Source: Agarophyton chilense
Lineage: Eukaryota > Rhodophyta > Florideophyceae > Gracilariales > Gracilariaceae
Direction: 5' to 3'
Assembly: GCA_030374765.1 (NCBI GenBank)
Contig: JARGXX010000068.1
Coordinates: forward strand, 620,001 to 684,000
Length of the DNA: 64,000 bases
The position numbers and the translations under genes were made by a program. Shown here one piece after another: positions 11,436 to 21,848 of this stretch; the first letter of the stretch is position 1; every line of letters begins with the position of its first letter. The notes beneath the pieces were generated by a model. It was not told the origin of the DNA. It did not search any database and saw only the letters and a program-made list of their open reading frames with translations.

Positions 11436-11477
11436 TGTTGGCTGTTGACCCTGTGCTGTCACTGAAAAACAAAAGTG
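11436..11477 (+). repeat. 42-bp head of Copia B 3' LTR, cut by element C
   Basis: The first 42 bp of a family 1 LTR (TGTTGGCTG to AAAAGTG), followed immediately by TGTTGAGG, the first bases of element C. The same LTR head appears again, complete, at 18039 beyond C. Confidence 0.9.
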
Positions 11478-12151
11478 TGTTGAGGTTTGGTCGACTGTGC
11501 CCCCAAGCCCTTTGGAGTGTTGGAGATAGTGGAAAACAAAAAGTGGATTTAAGCATGGGCACTTTTGGGCACCCTCCGCGGAAAAACGCATATGCGCCTC
11601 ATCTCAATCTCAACGTGAAACGGCCATCTGATTGGCTACTGCAAATGCCCTCATGCAACGTGGTATGGACAAGTGGTCTGGTTCTAATGGGGCGTGTTGG
11701 GGCTTCGGCCCAAGTGGAGCGATTTGATTGGACGAGAGCGCTGAATGAGCACGGGCTATGCAGTTGGAGAGAATGTGCGAATGTGGGCTGGATACGGGGT
11801 TTGGCCGTAACAGCCGAATCTGGGCTGCGCGGGGTGGTTGGCACTGGCGCACCACTTTGGATGATTTTTTTGAGTTTTTATTTGATATGCTTCATGTTTG
11901 AAATTGTTTTGGCGCGCAACTCCTCGTCGCACAGTGGCAAGGTGTGAGACGTGGGTGACCCGCCGACGGTCAGCACCGGCGGCGGAACTGCGTGCGAGGT
12001 AGATATAGTTTTCAATGACGGTCGCCAACGATCGAAGTAAATTGTCAAGGCTGACTACCTTCCTTTGTTTCTCTTCTTTTATTTTTCTCTTCTTCTCGTC
12101 TTTTCCCCCTCTTCTTCCTTTTCCTTTACCTAACCTGCGCTCACGTTGTGA
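11478..12151 (+). repeat. 5' LTR of Copia copy C
   Basis: 674 bp, from TGTTGAGGTTTGG to CTCACGTTGTGA, matching 17361-18034. Bases about 11532-11680 are recognisably related to the family 1 LTR, including the stretch GATTGGCTACTGCAAATG (11630-11647). A pyrimidine-rich tract lies near the end (about 12058-12130). Confidence 0.93.
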
Positions 12152-12165
12152 GGTTATGGGCCCAG
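12152..12165 (+). other. Primer binding site, half initiator tRNA-Met (copy C)
   Basis: GGTTATGGGCCCAG, identical to the family 1 site and directly after the LTR. It is complementary to the anticodon stem-loop of initiator tRNA-Met. The leader from here to 13064 shows no gene. Confidence 0.85.
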
Positions 12166-13064
12166 AGCGTCGACTCTTCGCAGACGTCACGCTCTACTAA
12201 CATTTATTTGGATTCAAGAAGATTCCCTACTGCGACAGGTGCGCGATCTACGACTAACGCTCATCTGGATTCAAGAAGTTATTTTGTTTTGCGACAGGCG
12301 TGTACCCTGCGGACTTCCTCCTTGGTGGCGAAAACATATCGCGTTTGTTAGTACCCCCTTGGCACGAGACCGGGAAGTCTGCCAAATCCTGCTCTCCGTC
12401 CGTAGAGTACGGAGGTCGATGAATTGGGCTTGGAAGTGTAGGAGCAACCGTACTACACCGCACGACCGCGCTACTTTCCCGCAAGAGGCTAGCTTGGGTC
12501 AACTGGGGGAAGTGTATCTTGACGACACCCCTCCTTGGGACGCCTCGTAGGGACTAAAAGCGCCGGACTCTGAAGTGCGCAGAGTTCGGTAGGTAATCAA
12601 AGCGTACCTCACCTGGAGAGAGTAACCAGGGTCCAGGGGATCATCCTTTAGGGTAGCGGAGGTAGTTTCTCCCGCCAGTGCGCCCGCCTACCTCGAGCAA
12701 GTCTCGGTAGGTTCAATCAAGAAGTTTCAACCCGAAGTCGAGAAGTTTGTCTGTTCCGGGTACGCCTTCTGCCACTGCCCGTGAGTATACTCCAAGCGTG
12801 GGAGCACCCGAGCTCCGCTTGTGATCGCGTACGAGACGCGTCTCGGTGAGCGTTGCAGGCTACGTCAAAAGTCTCCGCTGTCGTCCTCGCTGTCGAACGT
12901 TTGAGTTGGGATACTCCGTTCGGGCAAGCTCGGCCACGAATTCATCACTGCTCGTGGCCCTTTTCTTAAACTTCCCAAGGCATTGAGTCCCTCACTCTGC
13001 TTCCCTCTACTAATTAATTTCGTTTGGTTCCGTTCTATCTGCTTCGTGGATAACAGACTGAAAT

Positions 13065-16000
13065 ATGTCGGACACGGAAATGGAATCCGAAAGTACTACC
13101 GGGATGAAAATCCCTCGTTTTCATGGAAGGCGTGGTGATGATTATGCCCTATGGCGCCATCGCCTTCGTGCTGCATGCCGTGTTAAAGGTGTGTGGAACG
13201 TTGTGGAATCCGATTCTGGATATTCAGCAACTACTGAAGCAACATCGGATACCGCTATTGATAGCGCTCGAGTTGTCGCCAAGCGCGAGAAGGCATGTGG
13301 AATCATAATATGCGCCTTGGGTGATGCGCCACTTCGTGTGGTCATGGATGTCGACGACGACCCGGCGCGCATGCTCGCATTACTTGATGCACGGTATGCG
13401 TCCAATCGTACTGTATCCAGAATTGCTGTGCAGACTCAACTATTCCGTATGGGATACAATGGTCAGAATATGTCAGGCTATGTGGACCAGTACACGGCGT
13501 TATTTGCTCAGTTAGAGCGCATGGGAAAGGATGCGGCAGTACCCGAGTCGCACAAAGCTCCCATGTTACTTGCTTCTATTGATCCCAATTGCACACTGGA
13601 GTCTACTGCTGCAGCTCTTCGAACCAAGGATATCGCTGAGCTTACATGGGACTACGTGGCCACGACCCTCATAGATGAATACAACGCGAAACAGGTGTCT
13701 GCAAGGCCGTCTGGACGTAGTTCACGTCGCAAGAAGAAGGGCAGGAAAAAATCTGGTCGACATTCTGAATCGACTAATCGTACCCGCAGTAGTGCAAACA
13801 ACGAAGATGAGGAGTCTGATGGTCACTCCGACATTGAGTCTACTGCTCGTGCACTTGCTGCCGCCTTGAGATCGTCATCATTTGATCGTTCTGGATCGAG
13901 CAATGGACATCATTGCGACTTCTGTGATCGCGATGGACACACACAAGATCGTTGCTTTATGAATCCGGACAACCCGGACAACCACTTGCCGCAGAGTATC
14001 CTCGATAAACTGTCGCCACAACCCAAGCGAATGGGTGGCAGTAGTGGTAGAAGCGCCTCGAGCAAGTCTTCTGGAAAGTCTGGCAAAATCGAAATTGCTG
14101 GTGCAACTGTGGAAAGGACCACTATAGTTCCGCCGAATGACCTGAGTACCTACGCAGACAGCGGTGCGACAGTACATTGCTTCCATTCTGTTTGTGCGTT
14201 CGTGCCCGGTTCACTTGAACCTTGCGACGAAAGGACAGTGATGCTTGCCGATAACACATCTGTTGTATCTAAACAACGCGGAGAGGTGATCATTCCTTTG
14301 GACAATGCGAACATACGTCTGAGTGATGCCCTACTGACCCCCGCTCTGGGATACAACTTGGTTTCAACCGGGTGTTTGGCCGACAAAGGTATTGAGTCGC
14401 TCTTCGGTCGTCATAGTGTACGTTTGACGCTAGAGTCAAATGGTTTTGAGGTGGGCATTGGTGATCGTGACAAGGTATCTCGCATGTACACACTGCCTCA
14501 ACCTTTAGGGCATGCTGGCGTGGAACTTGCGCTTTCGACAAAGTCTACGGAGACTCAACTGTGGCACCGACGACTGGCTCACATCAACCAACGTGATCTG
14601 CAACATGTACACAAGTACGCAGATGGAGTGCCGCACTTGTGTGACATGGAGGAGGTATGCCGAGCATGTCGACTTGGCAAGGCTCATAAGCTTCCGTTCC
14701 CAGGTCACTTTGAACATGCATCCGCGGTTGGTGACATTGTGCACTCGGATATTGTAGGTCCTCTGGAAAAGTCTTTTCCGGACAAGTTTCAATATGCATG
14801 TACATTCCTCGATGATCACTCACGGTATGTGTTCCTAGGTCTGGTGATCCATCGCAGTGCTCTTAGTGATGTGTTTGTGGGTATTGCGGCAAAGTTTAAG
14901 CAGCTTGGAGGAGTGCATATCAAAAGTTTGCACTCGGACGGTGCAGAAGAATATATTGCCCTGCAAGAGAACTTGGCAGCAGAACATGGCCTCACTTCTT
15001 TCTCTGCTCCATACACCCCCGAACACAACGCTATAGCTGAGCGCATCAATCGTACCATGGTGGAAGCTGCTCGATCGTTGCTGATCCAAGCCGATCTACC
15101 AGAATGTTTGTGGCCATATGCGCTGAAACATGTTATCTTTGTGCGTAATCGAGTGCAACATTCTACTGTTAACAACAGTCCCTACTTTCTGGTAACTGGA
15201 AATAAACCTTTGTTGAAGCACGTGCGTGTGTTTGGATGCACTGCATTCGTGCTAAGGACTCCGCGTGGACCCAAGTTCGAGTCTCGTGCACTTGAGGGAG
15301 TGTACTTGGAGACTCTTGAGCATGGTGTGTACAAGGTACTCGTCGTTGATAATGATGGTACTCCGCGTATTATTGAGTCACGACATGTTACTTTTGATGA
15401 ATCCAAGTTCCCTGGCGCATCATCTCTTGCCAACTACATGGATGATGAAAGTGCGTCAGATGCTGACTATAGCTCTGATATGGGATTATGTGATAGCATT
15501 GATGACGAATCGGATACCTTCTCCGTGGATAATGTTGAGGAGGAGGTGGTTCATGACGGATCCTCGCACCTAATTCCAACACTCAGGCAGTCGGAGTCAG
15601 ACTCCGGCAGCAATGAAGACGATGCACAGGATTCCGAAAGTGATGACGAAAGTGCTGCTGATGACCTTGATACATCTGCCAACGCTGATACGGAACCACG
15701 CTACCCGCGGCGCACGCGCCGTCAACCTCTGAGGTGGTTCATGGCAGGGTCTGCTCACTGTACATCGCAAGTCAAAGTCACTACTAGTGATGAGCCCTCA
15801 CTCAAGGAGGCAATGTCCGCCAGTGCGGAGGAGCGTACCATGTGGCAAGCAGCCGTCGATGAAGAGTTTTCATCATTGGAGTCGAAGCAAACTTGGAAAC
15901 CTGATGACTCTCCTGCTTCACAACCACTACCAACTCACGTCATACTGAAGGTAAAGCGCAATGCTGATGGGTCAGTTGAACGTTTTAAGGCTCGTGTTGT

Positions 16001-17366
16001 AGCCGGTGGAAACCACCAAACATATGGTCAGGACTACATGGAGACTTATGCACCAGTTGTTTCGTTCTCTTTGGTTCGCATATTCTTGTATCTGACGTTA
16101 TGCTTGCGCATGTATGTGGTACAGGTGGATGTGAAGACTGCGTTTCTCAATGGCGAACTTGAGGAAGATGTGTGGATCATGTCACCTCGAGGTATACCTG
16201 GCGTGACTTCACGATGCTTCAAATTGCTCAAGGCTATCTATGGACTGAAGCAAGCGCACTTGGCATGGCACAACAAACTATGCGAGGATATGAAAAGCAT
16301 ATGTTTTGAAGAGTTACCGAGTGCACCTTGCGTGTTTCGCCGCCAAAACGAGAGCAATGAGGATGCGTTCGTGCTAGTTTATGTGGATGACTTGCTAATA
16401 TTCACAACTTCTGCCATGGAACGTGATGCGATTTTGGAGGAGCTTAAGTCGTTTTACGAGCTGCGTGTGGCGGACGAAGTGAACTTGTACCTCGGCGTTG
16501 AATTCAAATGGACTTTAGATTCAGATGGTCGACCTGTGTCGCTGTATCTTGGTCAGTCACTGTACACGGAAAGCGTGTTGCGCCGTTTCGGGTTTCAGCG
16601 ATCCAAGCCGGCATGCACCCCTATGGTAGAATCTTTTTTTACCGGGTGGACATCTGAGAAAGACAAATCCATCCAGGATACTCAGCTGTACCAGCAGATC
16701 ATTGGATCGCTTTTGTATTTGGCACTGAGAACTCGGTTGGATATATTAGCACCCGTCCTAATCTTGGCTCGTTTTCAGAAATCGCCCACGGCCTACTGTC
16801 ACAAGGCAGCAAAGCGGGTTCTTCGTTACCTTCGCGGTACAACTGAACATGGTGTGCACTATCACTCTGGCATGGTGAAACTGGAGGCGTACGTTGACTC
16901 TGACTACGCTGCGGACACGCGTGATCGCAAGTCAATGTCTGGTTTCTTAGTGAAGCTTGGCAAAGCGACATGTATGTGGGGCGCAAGAAAACAGGCTTCG
17001 GTGGCGTTGTCTACCGGCGAGGCCGAGTATTATGCTTTGACGCTTGCGTGTCAGGAGGTCATTTGGTTGAAGCGTGTGCTTAAGGAGATTGGATGGAAAG
17101 TGCAAGGTGCTGTGCCCATTCGTTCGGACAACCAGTGCGCCATTGACTGGGCAACTGGTGAACGCTGTCCGTCGGGTCGCGCTAAGCACATTGACGTTAA
17201 GTTGCACTTCGTTCGGGAACTAGTCAAGGATTGTCACATCAATGTGACGTACGTTCCAAGTGAAGACAATGATGCGGACTTCTTAACTAAACCACTTGGC
17301 CCAGGTCTTCACAACAATAACGCGGACCGTGTTGGACTTGGCCGACCAGTCGAGGAGGAGTGTTGA
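13065..17366 (+). CDS. Copia gag-pol polyprotein, copy C, looks whole
   Basis: 1433 codons from the ATG at 13065 (MSDTEMESESTTGMKIPRF). Gag region, basic patch near residues 220-235, CCHC knuckle (CDFCDRDGHTQDRC) near 284-297, protease DSGAT near 365, integrase with HHCC and D-D-E near 562, 625 and 659, an acidic serine-rich linker, reverse transcriptase with YVDD near 1106, and RNase H ending with KHIDVKLHFVRE. The proteins are clearly of another lineage than family 1 although the order is the same. The stop TGA lies six bases into the 3' LTR, so coding and LTR overlap. It encodes the element's own capsid, protease, integrase and RT. Confidence 0.95.
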   Translation: MSDTEMESESTTGMKIPRFHGRRGDDYALWRHRLRAACRVKGVWNVVESDSGYSATTEATSDTAIDSARVVAKREKACGIIICALGDAPLRVVMDVDDDPARMLALLDARYASNRTVSRIAVQTQLFRMGYNGQNMSGYVDQYTALFAQLERMGKDAAVPESHKAPMLLASIDPNCTLESTAAALRTKDIAELTWDYVATTLIDEYNAKQVSARPSGRSSRRKKKGRKKSGRHSESTNRTRSSANNEDEESDGHSDIESTARALAAALRSSSFDRSGSSNGHHCDFCDRDGHTQDRCFMNPDNPDNHLPQSILDKLSPQPKRMGGSSGRSASSKSSGKSGKIEIAGATVERTTIVPPNDLSTYADSGATVHCFHSVCAFVPGSLEPCDERTVMLADNTSVVSKQRGEVIIPLDNANIRLSDALLTPALGYNLVSTGCLADKGIESLFGRHSVRLTLESNGFEVGIGDRDKVSRMYTLPQPLGHAGVELALSTKSTETQLWHRRLAHINQRDLQHVHKYADGVPHLCDMEEVCRACRLGKAHKLPFPGHFEHASAVGDIVHSDIVGPLEKSFPDKFQYACTFLDDHSRYVFLGLVIHRSALSDVFVGIAAKFKQLGGVHIKSLHSDGAEEYIALQENLAAEHGLTSFSAPYTPEHNAIAERINRTMVEAARSLLIQADLPECLWPYALKHVIFVRNRVQHSTVNNSPYFLVTGNKPLLKHVRVFGCTAFVLRTPRGPKFESRALEGVYLETLEHGVYKVLVVDNDGTPRIIESRHVTFDESKFPGASSLANYMDDESASDADYSSDMGLCDSIDDESDTFSVDNVEEEVVHDGSSHLIPTLRQSESDSGSNEDDAQDSESDDESAADDLDTSANADTEPRYPRRTRRQPLRWFMAGSAHCTSQVKVTTSDEPSLKEAMSASAEERTMWQAAVDEEFSSLESKQTWKPDDSPASQPLPTHVILKVKRNADGSVERFKARVVAGGNHQTYGQDYMETYAPVVSFSLVRIFLYLTLCLRMYVVQVDVKTAFLNGELEEDVWIMSPRGIPGVTSRCFKLLKAIYGLKQAHLAWHNKLCEDMKSICFEELPSAPCVFRRQNESNEDAFVLVYVDDLLIFTTSAMERDAILEELKSFYELRVADEVNLYLGVEFKWTLDSDGRPVSLYLGQSLYTESVLRRFGFQRSKPACTPMVESFFTGWTSEKDKSIQDTQLYQQIIGSLLYLALRTRLDILAPVLILARFQKSPTAYCHKAAKRVLRYLRGTTEHGVHYHSGMVKLEAYVDSDYAADTRDRKSMSGFLVKLGKATCMWGARKQASVALSTGEAEYYALTLACQEVIWLKRVLKEIGWKVQGAVPIRSDNQCAIDWATGERCPSGRAKHIDVKLHFVRELVKDCHINVTYVPSEDNDADFLTKPLGPGLHNNNADRVGLGRPVEEEC

Positions 17367-18034
17367 GGTTTGGTCGACTGTGCCCCCAAGCCCTTTGGAG
17401 TGTTGGAAATAGTGGAAAACAAAAAGTGGATTTAAGCATGGGCACTTTTGGGCACCCTCCGCGGAAAAACGCATATGCGCCTCATCTCAATCTCAACGTG
17501 AAACGGCCATCTGATTGGCTACTGCAAATGCCCTCATGCAACGTGGTATGGACAAGTGGTCTGGTTCTAATGGGGCGTGTTGGGGCTTCGGCCCAAGTGG
17601 AGCGATTTGATTGGACGAGAGCGCTGAATGAGCACGGGCTATGCAGTTGGAGAGAATGTGCGAATGTGGGCTGGATACGGGGTTTGGCCGTAACAGCCGA
17701 ATCTGGGCTGCGCGGGGTGGTTGGCACTGGCGCACCACTTTGGATGATTTTTTTGAGTTTTTATTTGATATGCTTCATGTTTGAAATTGTTTTGGCGCGC
17801 AACTCCTCGTCGCACAGTGGCAAGGTGTGAGACGTGGGTGACCCGCCGACGGTCAGCACCGGCGGCGGAACTGCGTGCGAGGTAGATATAGTTTTCAATG
17901 ACGGTCGCCAACGATCGAAGTAAATTGTCAAGGCTGACTACCTTCCTTTGTTTCTCTTCTTTTATTTTTCTCTTCTTCTCGTCTTTTCCCCCTCTTCTTC
18001 CTTTTCCTTTACCTAACCTGCGCTCACGTTGTGA
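17361..18034 (+). repeat. 3' LTR of Copia copy C
   Basis: 674 bp matching 11478-12151 with one difference noticed. It is followed by GGAG and then a complete family 1 LTR. The first six bases also encode the last codon and stop of gag-pol. Confidence 0.93.
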
Positions 18035-18038
18035 GGAG

Positions 18039-18723
18039 TGTTGGCTGTTGACCCTGTGCTGTCACTGAAAAACAAAAGTGCAGGGGAGCATGGGCTGTTT
18101 TGGAGGGTGCCCCTGGAAAAGCGCATATGCGTGTCAGTCGGATCTCAACGTGAACTCGGGCTGTGATTGGCTACTGCAAATGTGCACATGCAATGTGGTG
18201 TGTACAAGTGGTATGGCACTATTGGGTTTGTCTGTGGTACACGTGTGTACGTGGTCTACTTGTACTACTGTGCACGCTGTTCAATATGTCCAGCTGGTGT
18301 ACTATGAACACATCTCACAAGGTGTAACGAATGTACTTGGAGAAGAGACGTGACATGTGTATTACAGGAGACTTGGTGTACTGTGCTGGAACGTGAATGT
18401 GTATGGAGGCGGATTGCAAGTAGTGTGTGCTGGCATATTGAATTTGTGCACACGTCAGTGTAATTATGGGCTGTGCACTGTATATTGCCTTGTTGTGCGC
18501 TGCAATGAACATTGACTAGGGTTAATGTCATGCTTGAATATGATTGGTAGTATTGAGTGTCCCTGCTTTGTAGTCTAGGGTTTACTTTGAGTTGGAGTCT
18601 AGACAGCTGACGTTTTGAAGTAGTATATAAGTGAAAGTTTGAGCGCCTCCAAGTAAATCCAAGCCAGAGCTGGCGAACTTCCTTTTCATTCCCTCAACCT
18701 TTCCTTCAGCTTTTCCCTTTCCA
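18039..18723 (+). repeat. Complete family 1 LTR right of element C
   Basis: About 685 bp of family 1 LTR starting TGTTGGCTGTTGACCC. It differs from the 5' LTR of copy B at several sites. Its right end (CCCTTTCCA) runs into a 27-bp repeat beginning CCATCACTCC instead of ending in CCAACA. It is the probable 3' LTR of copy B, or an LTR of another insertion joined here. Confidence 0.85.
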
Positions 18724-18782
18724 TCACTCCATCTGTCGCAACCCCTTCCATCACTCCATCCGTCGCAACCCCTTCCATCACA
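18721..18782. repeat. 27-bp tandem repeat, 2.4 units
   Basis: Units at 18721-18747 and 18748-18774, plus a partial third, each CCATCACTCCATCYGTCGCAAC followed by CCCTT. On the minus strand it encodes repeated GVMEGVATD. The unit end (CCCCTTCCA) resembles the LTR end (CCCTTTCCA), so the LTR border shares microhomology with it. Confidence 0.75.
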
Positions 18783-21060
18783 CAGAACCCACGCACTTTC
18801 AGTTTCTCTACCCTCCTCGCAAAGTACACAACAGCACACAACTCTTCAGTCATCGCCCCCTTCCATAATCGTTCCTCCTCTTCATTCCCCACCACTACCT
18901 TCCTAACCGCCATCGCCCTCTGCTCTTCGTACGACGCCTGCCAAAACAAAGCATGACGAAGAGCTCTTATGTCTTGCGACCTCAGCAGATGGCCAGGGTG
19001 TTTTTTTCGCAAGTGCACCATATCCATCCAGGAATACATGTCCTTCATCTCCTCCTCAGTCCCCACCGGCCATCTGATCTTCAGCTACGTCGCATATTCG
19101 AGCTACTTCTTCTCCCCTTCCAACCCTACTCCAACCCAGGCTCTAGTAACGCCGGAACCAGATCATCAAATGCCCGAAAATTGGCACTGCTCTTCTGCGT
19201 GCTCGGATTCACCGAGAAGGGGACCGTTCTGGAAACTGAAACACTCCCGCAAATCCCAAGATTCTATCGACCGGAAATAGCTTATCAAATACTCTGGGAC
19301 AGGGTCTTCTAACCTGGCCTTCTTCAAATCCTGTCCATTTCCACCTTGCTTCACACGCCTATTCCAAACGCTCCGCGAAACATACACCTCGTCATCTTCT
19401 TCATCCTCATCACCTTCTTCTGCAGCTACCTTCTTAGTCATCTGCTTCCTCAAACTCTTCTTTACCAATGTTTCTCCTCCGGTGGGCGCATCAGCCTCGG
19501 TTGCGCTCGACGATCGAATACCAGCATTGGTGGGCGTAGTACCACTACGCTCAACACTGAGTTGCTTGTTGAGCTTCGCTGGCACCAGCCACACCCTCTT
19601 CGAGATCTTGCAAGCCCACATCACCTTCGTCGTCGCCATTCCAGCTGACCCGTACTCCGAACCACATACTACTACAATGGGTGGAATTGCACTTTCGTCA
19701 CCTCTCCTGGCTCCTTAAACATCTCCTTCAACGGTTTTTTCTTCAAACCCGTCAGCTCCAAACAAAACTTAAACATCTGCAAGCAGCAGTCATACCGAGT
19801 CCTTCCCATGTCCTCAAACCTTCCCATTATACTTTCGCCTTCCGCCTCCTATCCATATATTCTGCCAGGGTTTTCAACGCAAAGTACGTTACTTTCTCCT
19901 CCATGTCACGGACGGTATCGCTCGATAAGTGTGTCAACCCTAGCTCCTCATACTTAACACACATGCCTTGCACATACACCAAAATCACATCTGTCTTCCC
20001 CAGTTTAAACCCAATCTCCGCGAAACGAGGCAAATGTCGGATGGTTCGTTCTCCAACTACACAACTCATCTTCAGAGCCCCGGCAATAGCACTGACTAAT
20101 ACCATCATTTTCAGATCCCTGTTCTCCGACTGCCCAATCAGTGTCACCACCGACACCAGAGTGTGTAACTTGTCCGCAAATTACACCTTCTTCGCGAGCT
20201 CCACCGTGTTGTTCCAAGAATTCCAAAACGCCAGAATCTCCCTCATCGTAATCATACGCCCTTCCTTACGCTTCAACCACGACACATTCAGCTTCAAGCA
20301 CGCCTTCTGAATGTCTCGTAGCGTCGGATTCGGGTTGTTGAGGTTGACGTGTCGATGAAGGCCATCAATTAGCAAGCTTGACACCAACATTCGTTGTCCA
20401 CCACCCATTAAATCTCCGGCCTCTCGGATTCCGACACAGCAATGCTCAAGTTACCCACCCCTCCTAGGAATTCCGTCCTTCGTACAGACTTCATCAAGTT
20501 CTGTATATGTGGTTCACCAACGCCCCTCACAGTTACTTCCGGTAGCCTAATTAGATCGACATCGATGACCATCTTGACATATTCATAGTCGCTCATTTCC
20601 AATTCCGTCTGCACATAAGTCTGGTCCACATTTTCCGACGACACCTCATCTCCGTCATCACACAGGTCATTCGTGGGCTTTGATACCTCCACGACGTCAC
20701 TCTCCCAAATGTCGCCATCCAAAACCACCGCTATGAGCCCACCTCCACTGCTTTCTGTTGCTACAATAGCAGATGCCGTTGATCTGCTGCTATCGGTATG
20801 GCTTCCACCAGTCCCTGAGCGTGACACAGGAGCCTTCTTTCCCGAATTAACAGAAGCGGGCGGTTTTGTTTGCCCCGACACTGTGTCTCCGGCGTCTTCA
20901 ACTTCTGCACGCCCTCGTATCCACCCTAAGCGGGGGGCTTCGAAGGTATCACACTATTCTTGCCCCCGCTCGTCGCTGCGTTATTCGATGCAACGATCTG
21001 GTTGCCCTTGGGTCCCTTCAAAGTGACGGTTTTTGGGTTCCCATGCTTCGTCCGAGTCTT
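18783..21060 (-). pseudogene. Decayed unknown protein-coding gene, minus strand
   Basis: Minus-strand open pieces lie end to end: 20408-20881 (acidic, Ser/Thr-rich start), 20181-20408 (NPNPTLRDIQKACLKLNVSW), 19827-20156 (VSVVTLIGQSENRDLKM), about 19660-19827 (DCCLQMFKFCLELTGLKKK), 19166-19639 (basic then acidic, Glu/Asp-rich) and 18686-19066. A TAA at 20181-20183 falls between two pieces of the same frame; other joins change frame. I see several breaks. I do not recognise the family. Its style (long, charged, no known motif) resembles the accessory gene of the DNA transposon at 44-47 kb, but I see no clear sequence match. It lies between two Copia LTRs, and either end may be lost. Confidence 0.5.
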
Positions 21061-21141
21061 CACGTTGCCAATCGTACCCCTCTGCCTGATGTCCTCTCAT
21101 CACGACTGAGTCTGAGAAGAGTTCTCAGCGCGTGGCTGTTG

Positions 21142-21828
21142 TGTTGGATAGGGAAATGCTGAAGGAAAGGTTGAGGGATGAAAGGTAAGTTCGCCAGCTC
21201 TGGCTTGGATTTACTTGGAGGCGCTCAAACTTTCACTTATATACTACTTCAAAACGTCAGCTGTCTAGACTCCAACCCAAAGTAAACCCTAGACTACAAA
21301 GCAGGGACACTCAATACTACCAATCATATTCAAGCATGACATTAACCCTAGTCAATGTTCATTGCAGCGCACAACAAGGCAATATACAGTGCACAGCCCA
21401 TAATTACACTGACGTGTGCACAAATTCAATATGCCAGCACACACTACTTGCAATCCGCCTCCATACACATTCACGTTCCAGCACAGTACACCAAGTCTCC
21501 TGTAATACACATGTCACGTCTCTTCTCCAAGTACATTCGTTACACCTTGTGAGATGTGTTCATAGTACACCAGCTGGACATGTTGAACAGCGTGCACAGT
21601 AGTACAAGTAGACCACGTACACACGTGTAACACAGACAAACCCAATACTGCCATACCACTTGTACACACCGCATTGCATGTGCTCGATTGCAGTAGCCAA
21701 TCACAGCCCAAGGTCACGTTCAGATCCGACTGACACGCATATGCGCTTTTCCAGGGGCACCCTCCAAAACAGCCCATGCTCCCCTGCACTTTTTGTTTTC
21801 AGTGACAGCACAGGGTCAACAGCCAACA
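21142..21828 (-). repeat. 3' LTR of Copia copy D
   Basis: 687 bp in reverse orientation, ending CAGCCAACA at 21828 and followed by the reversed polypurine tract CTCCCCCTCTGTCAC. Matches 27078-27763. Confidence 0.93.
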
Positions 21829-21848
21829 CTCCCCCTCTGTCACTGACT

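Larger units (their letters stand above)
11478..18034 (+). mobile_element. Copia family 2 retrotransposon, copy C, nested in copy B
   Basis: A whole Ty1/Copia element of about 6.56 kb: 674-bp LTRs at 11478-12151 and 17361-18034, primer binding site 12152-12165, leader to 13064, gag-pol 13065-17366 and purine-rich GAGGAGGAG before the 3' LTR. The LTR pair shows one difference by eye (GGAGATAG versus GGAAATAG), so the insertion is recent. The LTR starts TGTTGAGG, but its end reads GTTGTGA rather than the usual CA. No matching 5-bp duplication is visible (AAGTG at left, GGAGT at right). Confidence 0.92.
5499..18723 (+). mobile_element. Copia family 1 retrotransposon, copy B, split by nested Copia C
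   Basis: Plus-strand Copia with 5' LTR 5499-6187, primer binding site, 1.2-kb leader, whole gag-pol and polypurine tract. At its 3' end, 42 bp of LTR head (11436-11477) are followed by the second-family element C, then GGAG, then a full LTR of family 1 (18039-18723). This is not the pattern of a simple insertion with a 5-bp duplication. The left flank equals that of copy E, but the right flank differs from E, so the two ends may have different histories. The coding part looks whole. Confidence 0.88.
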
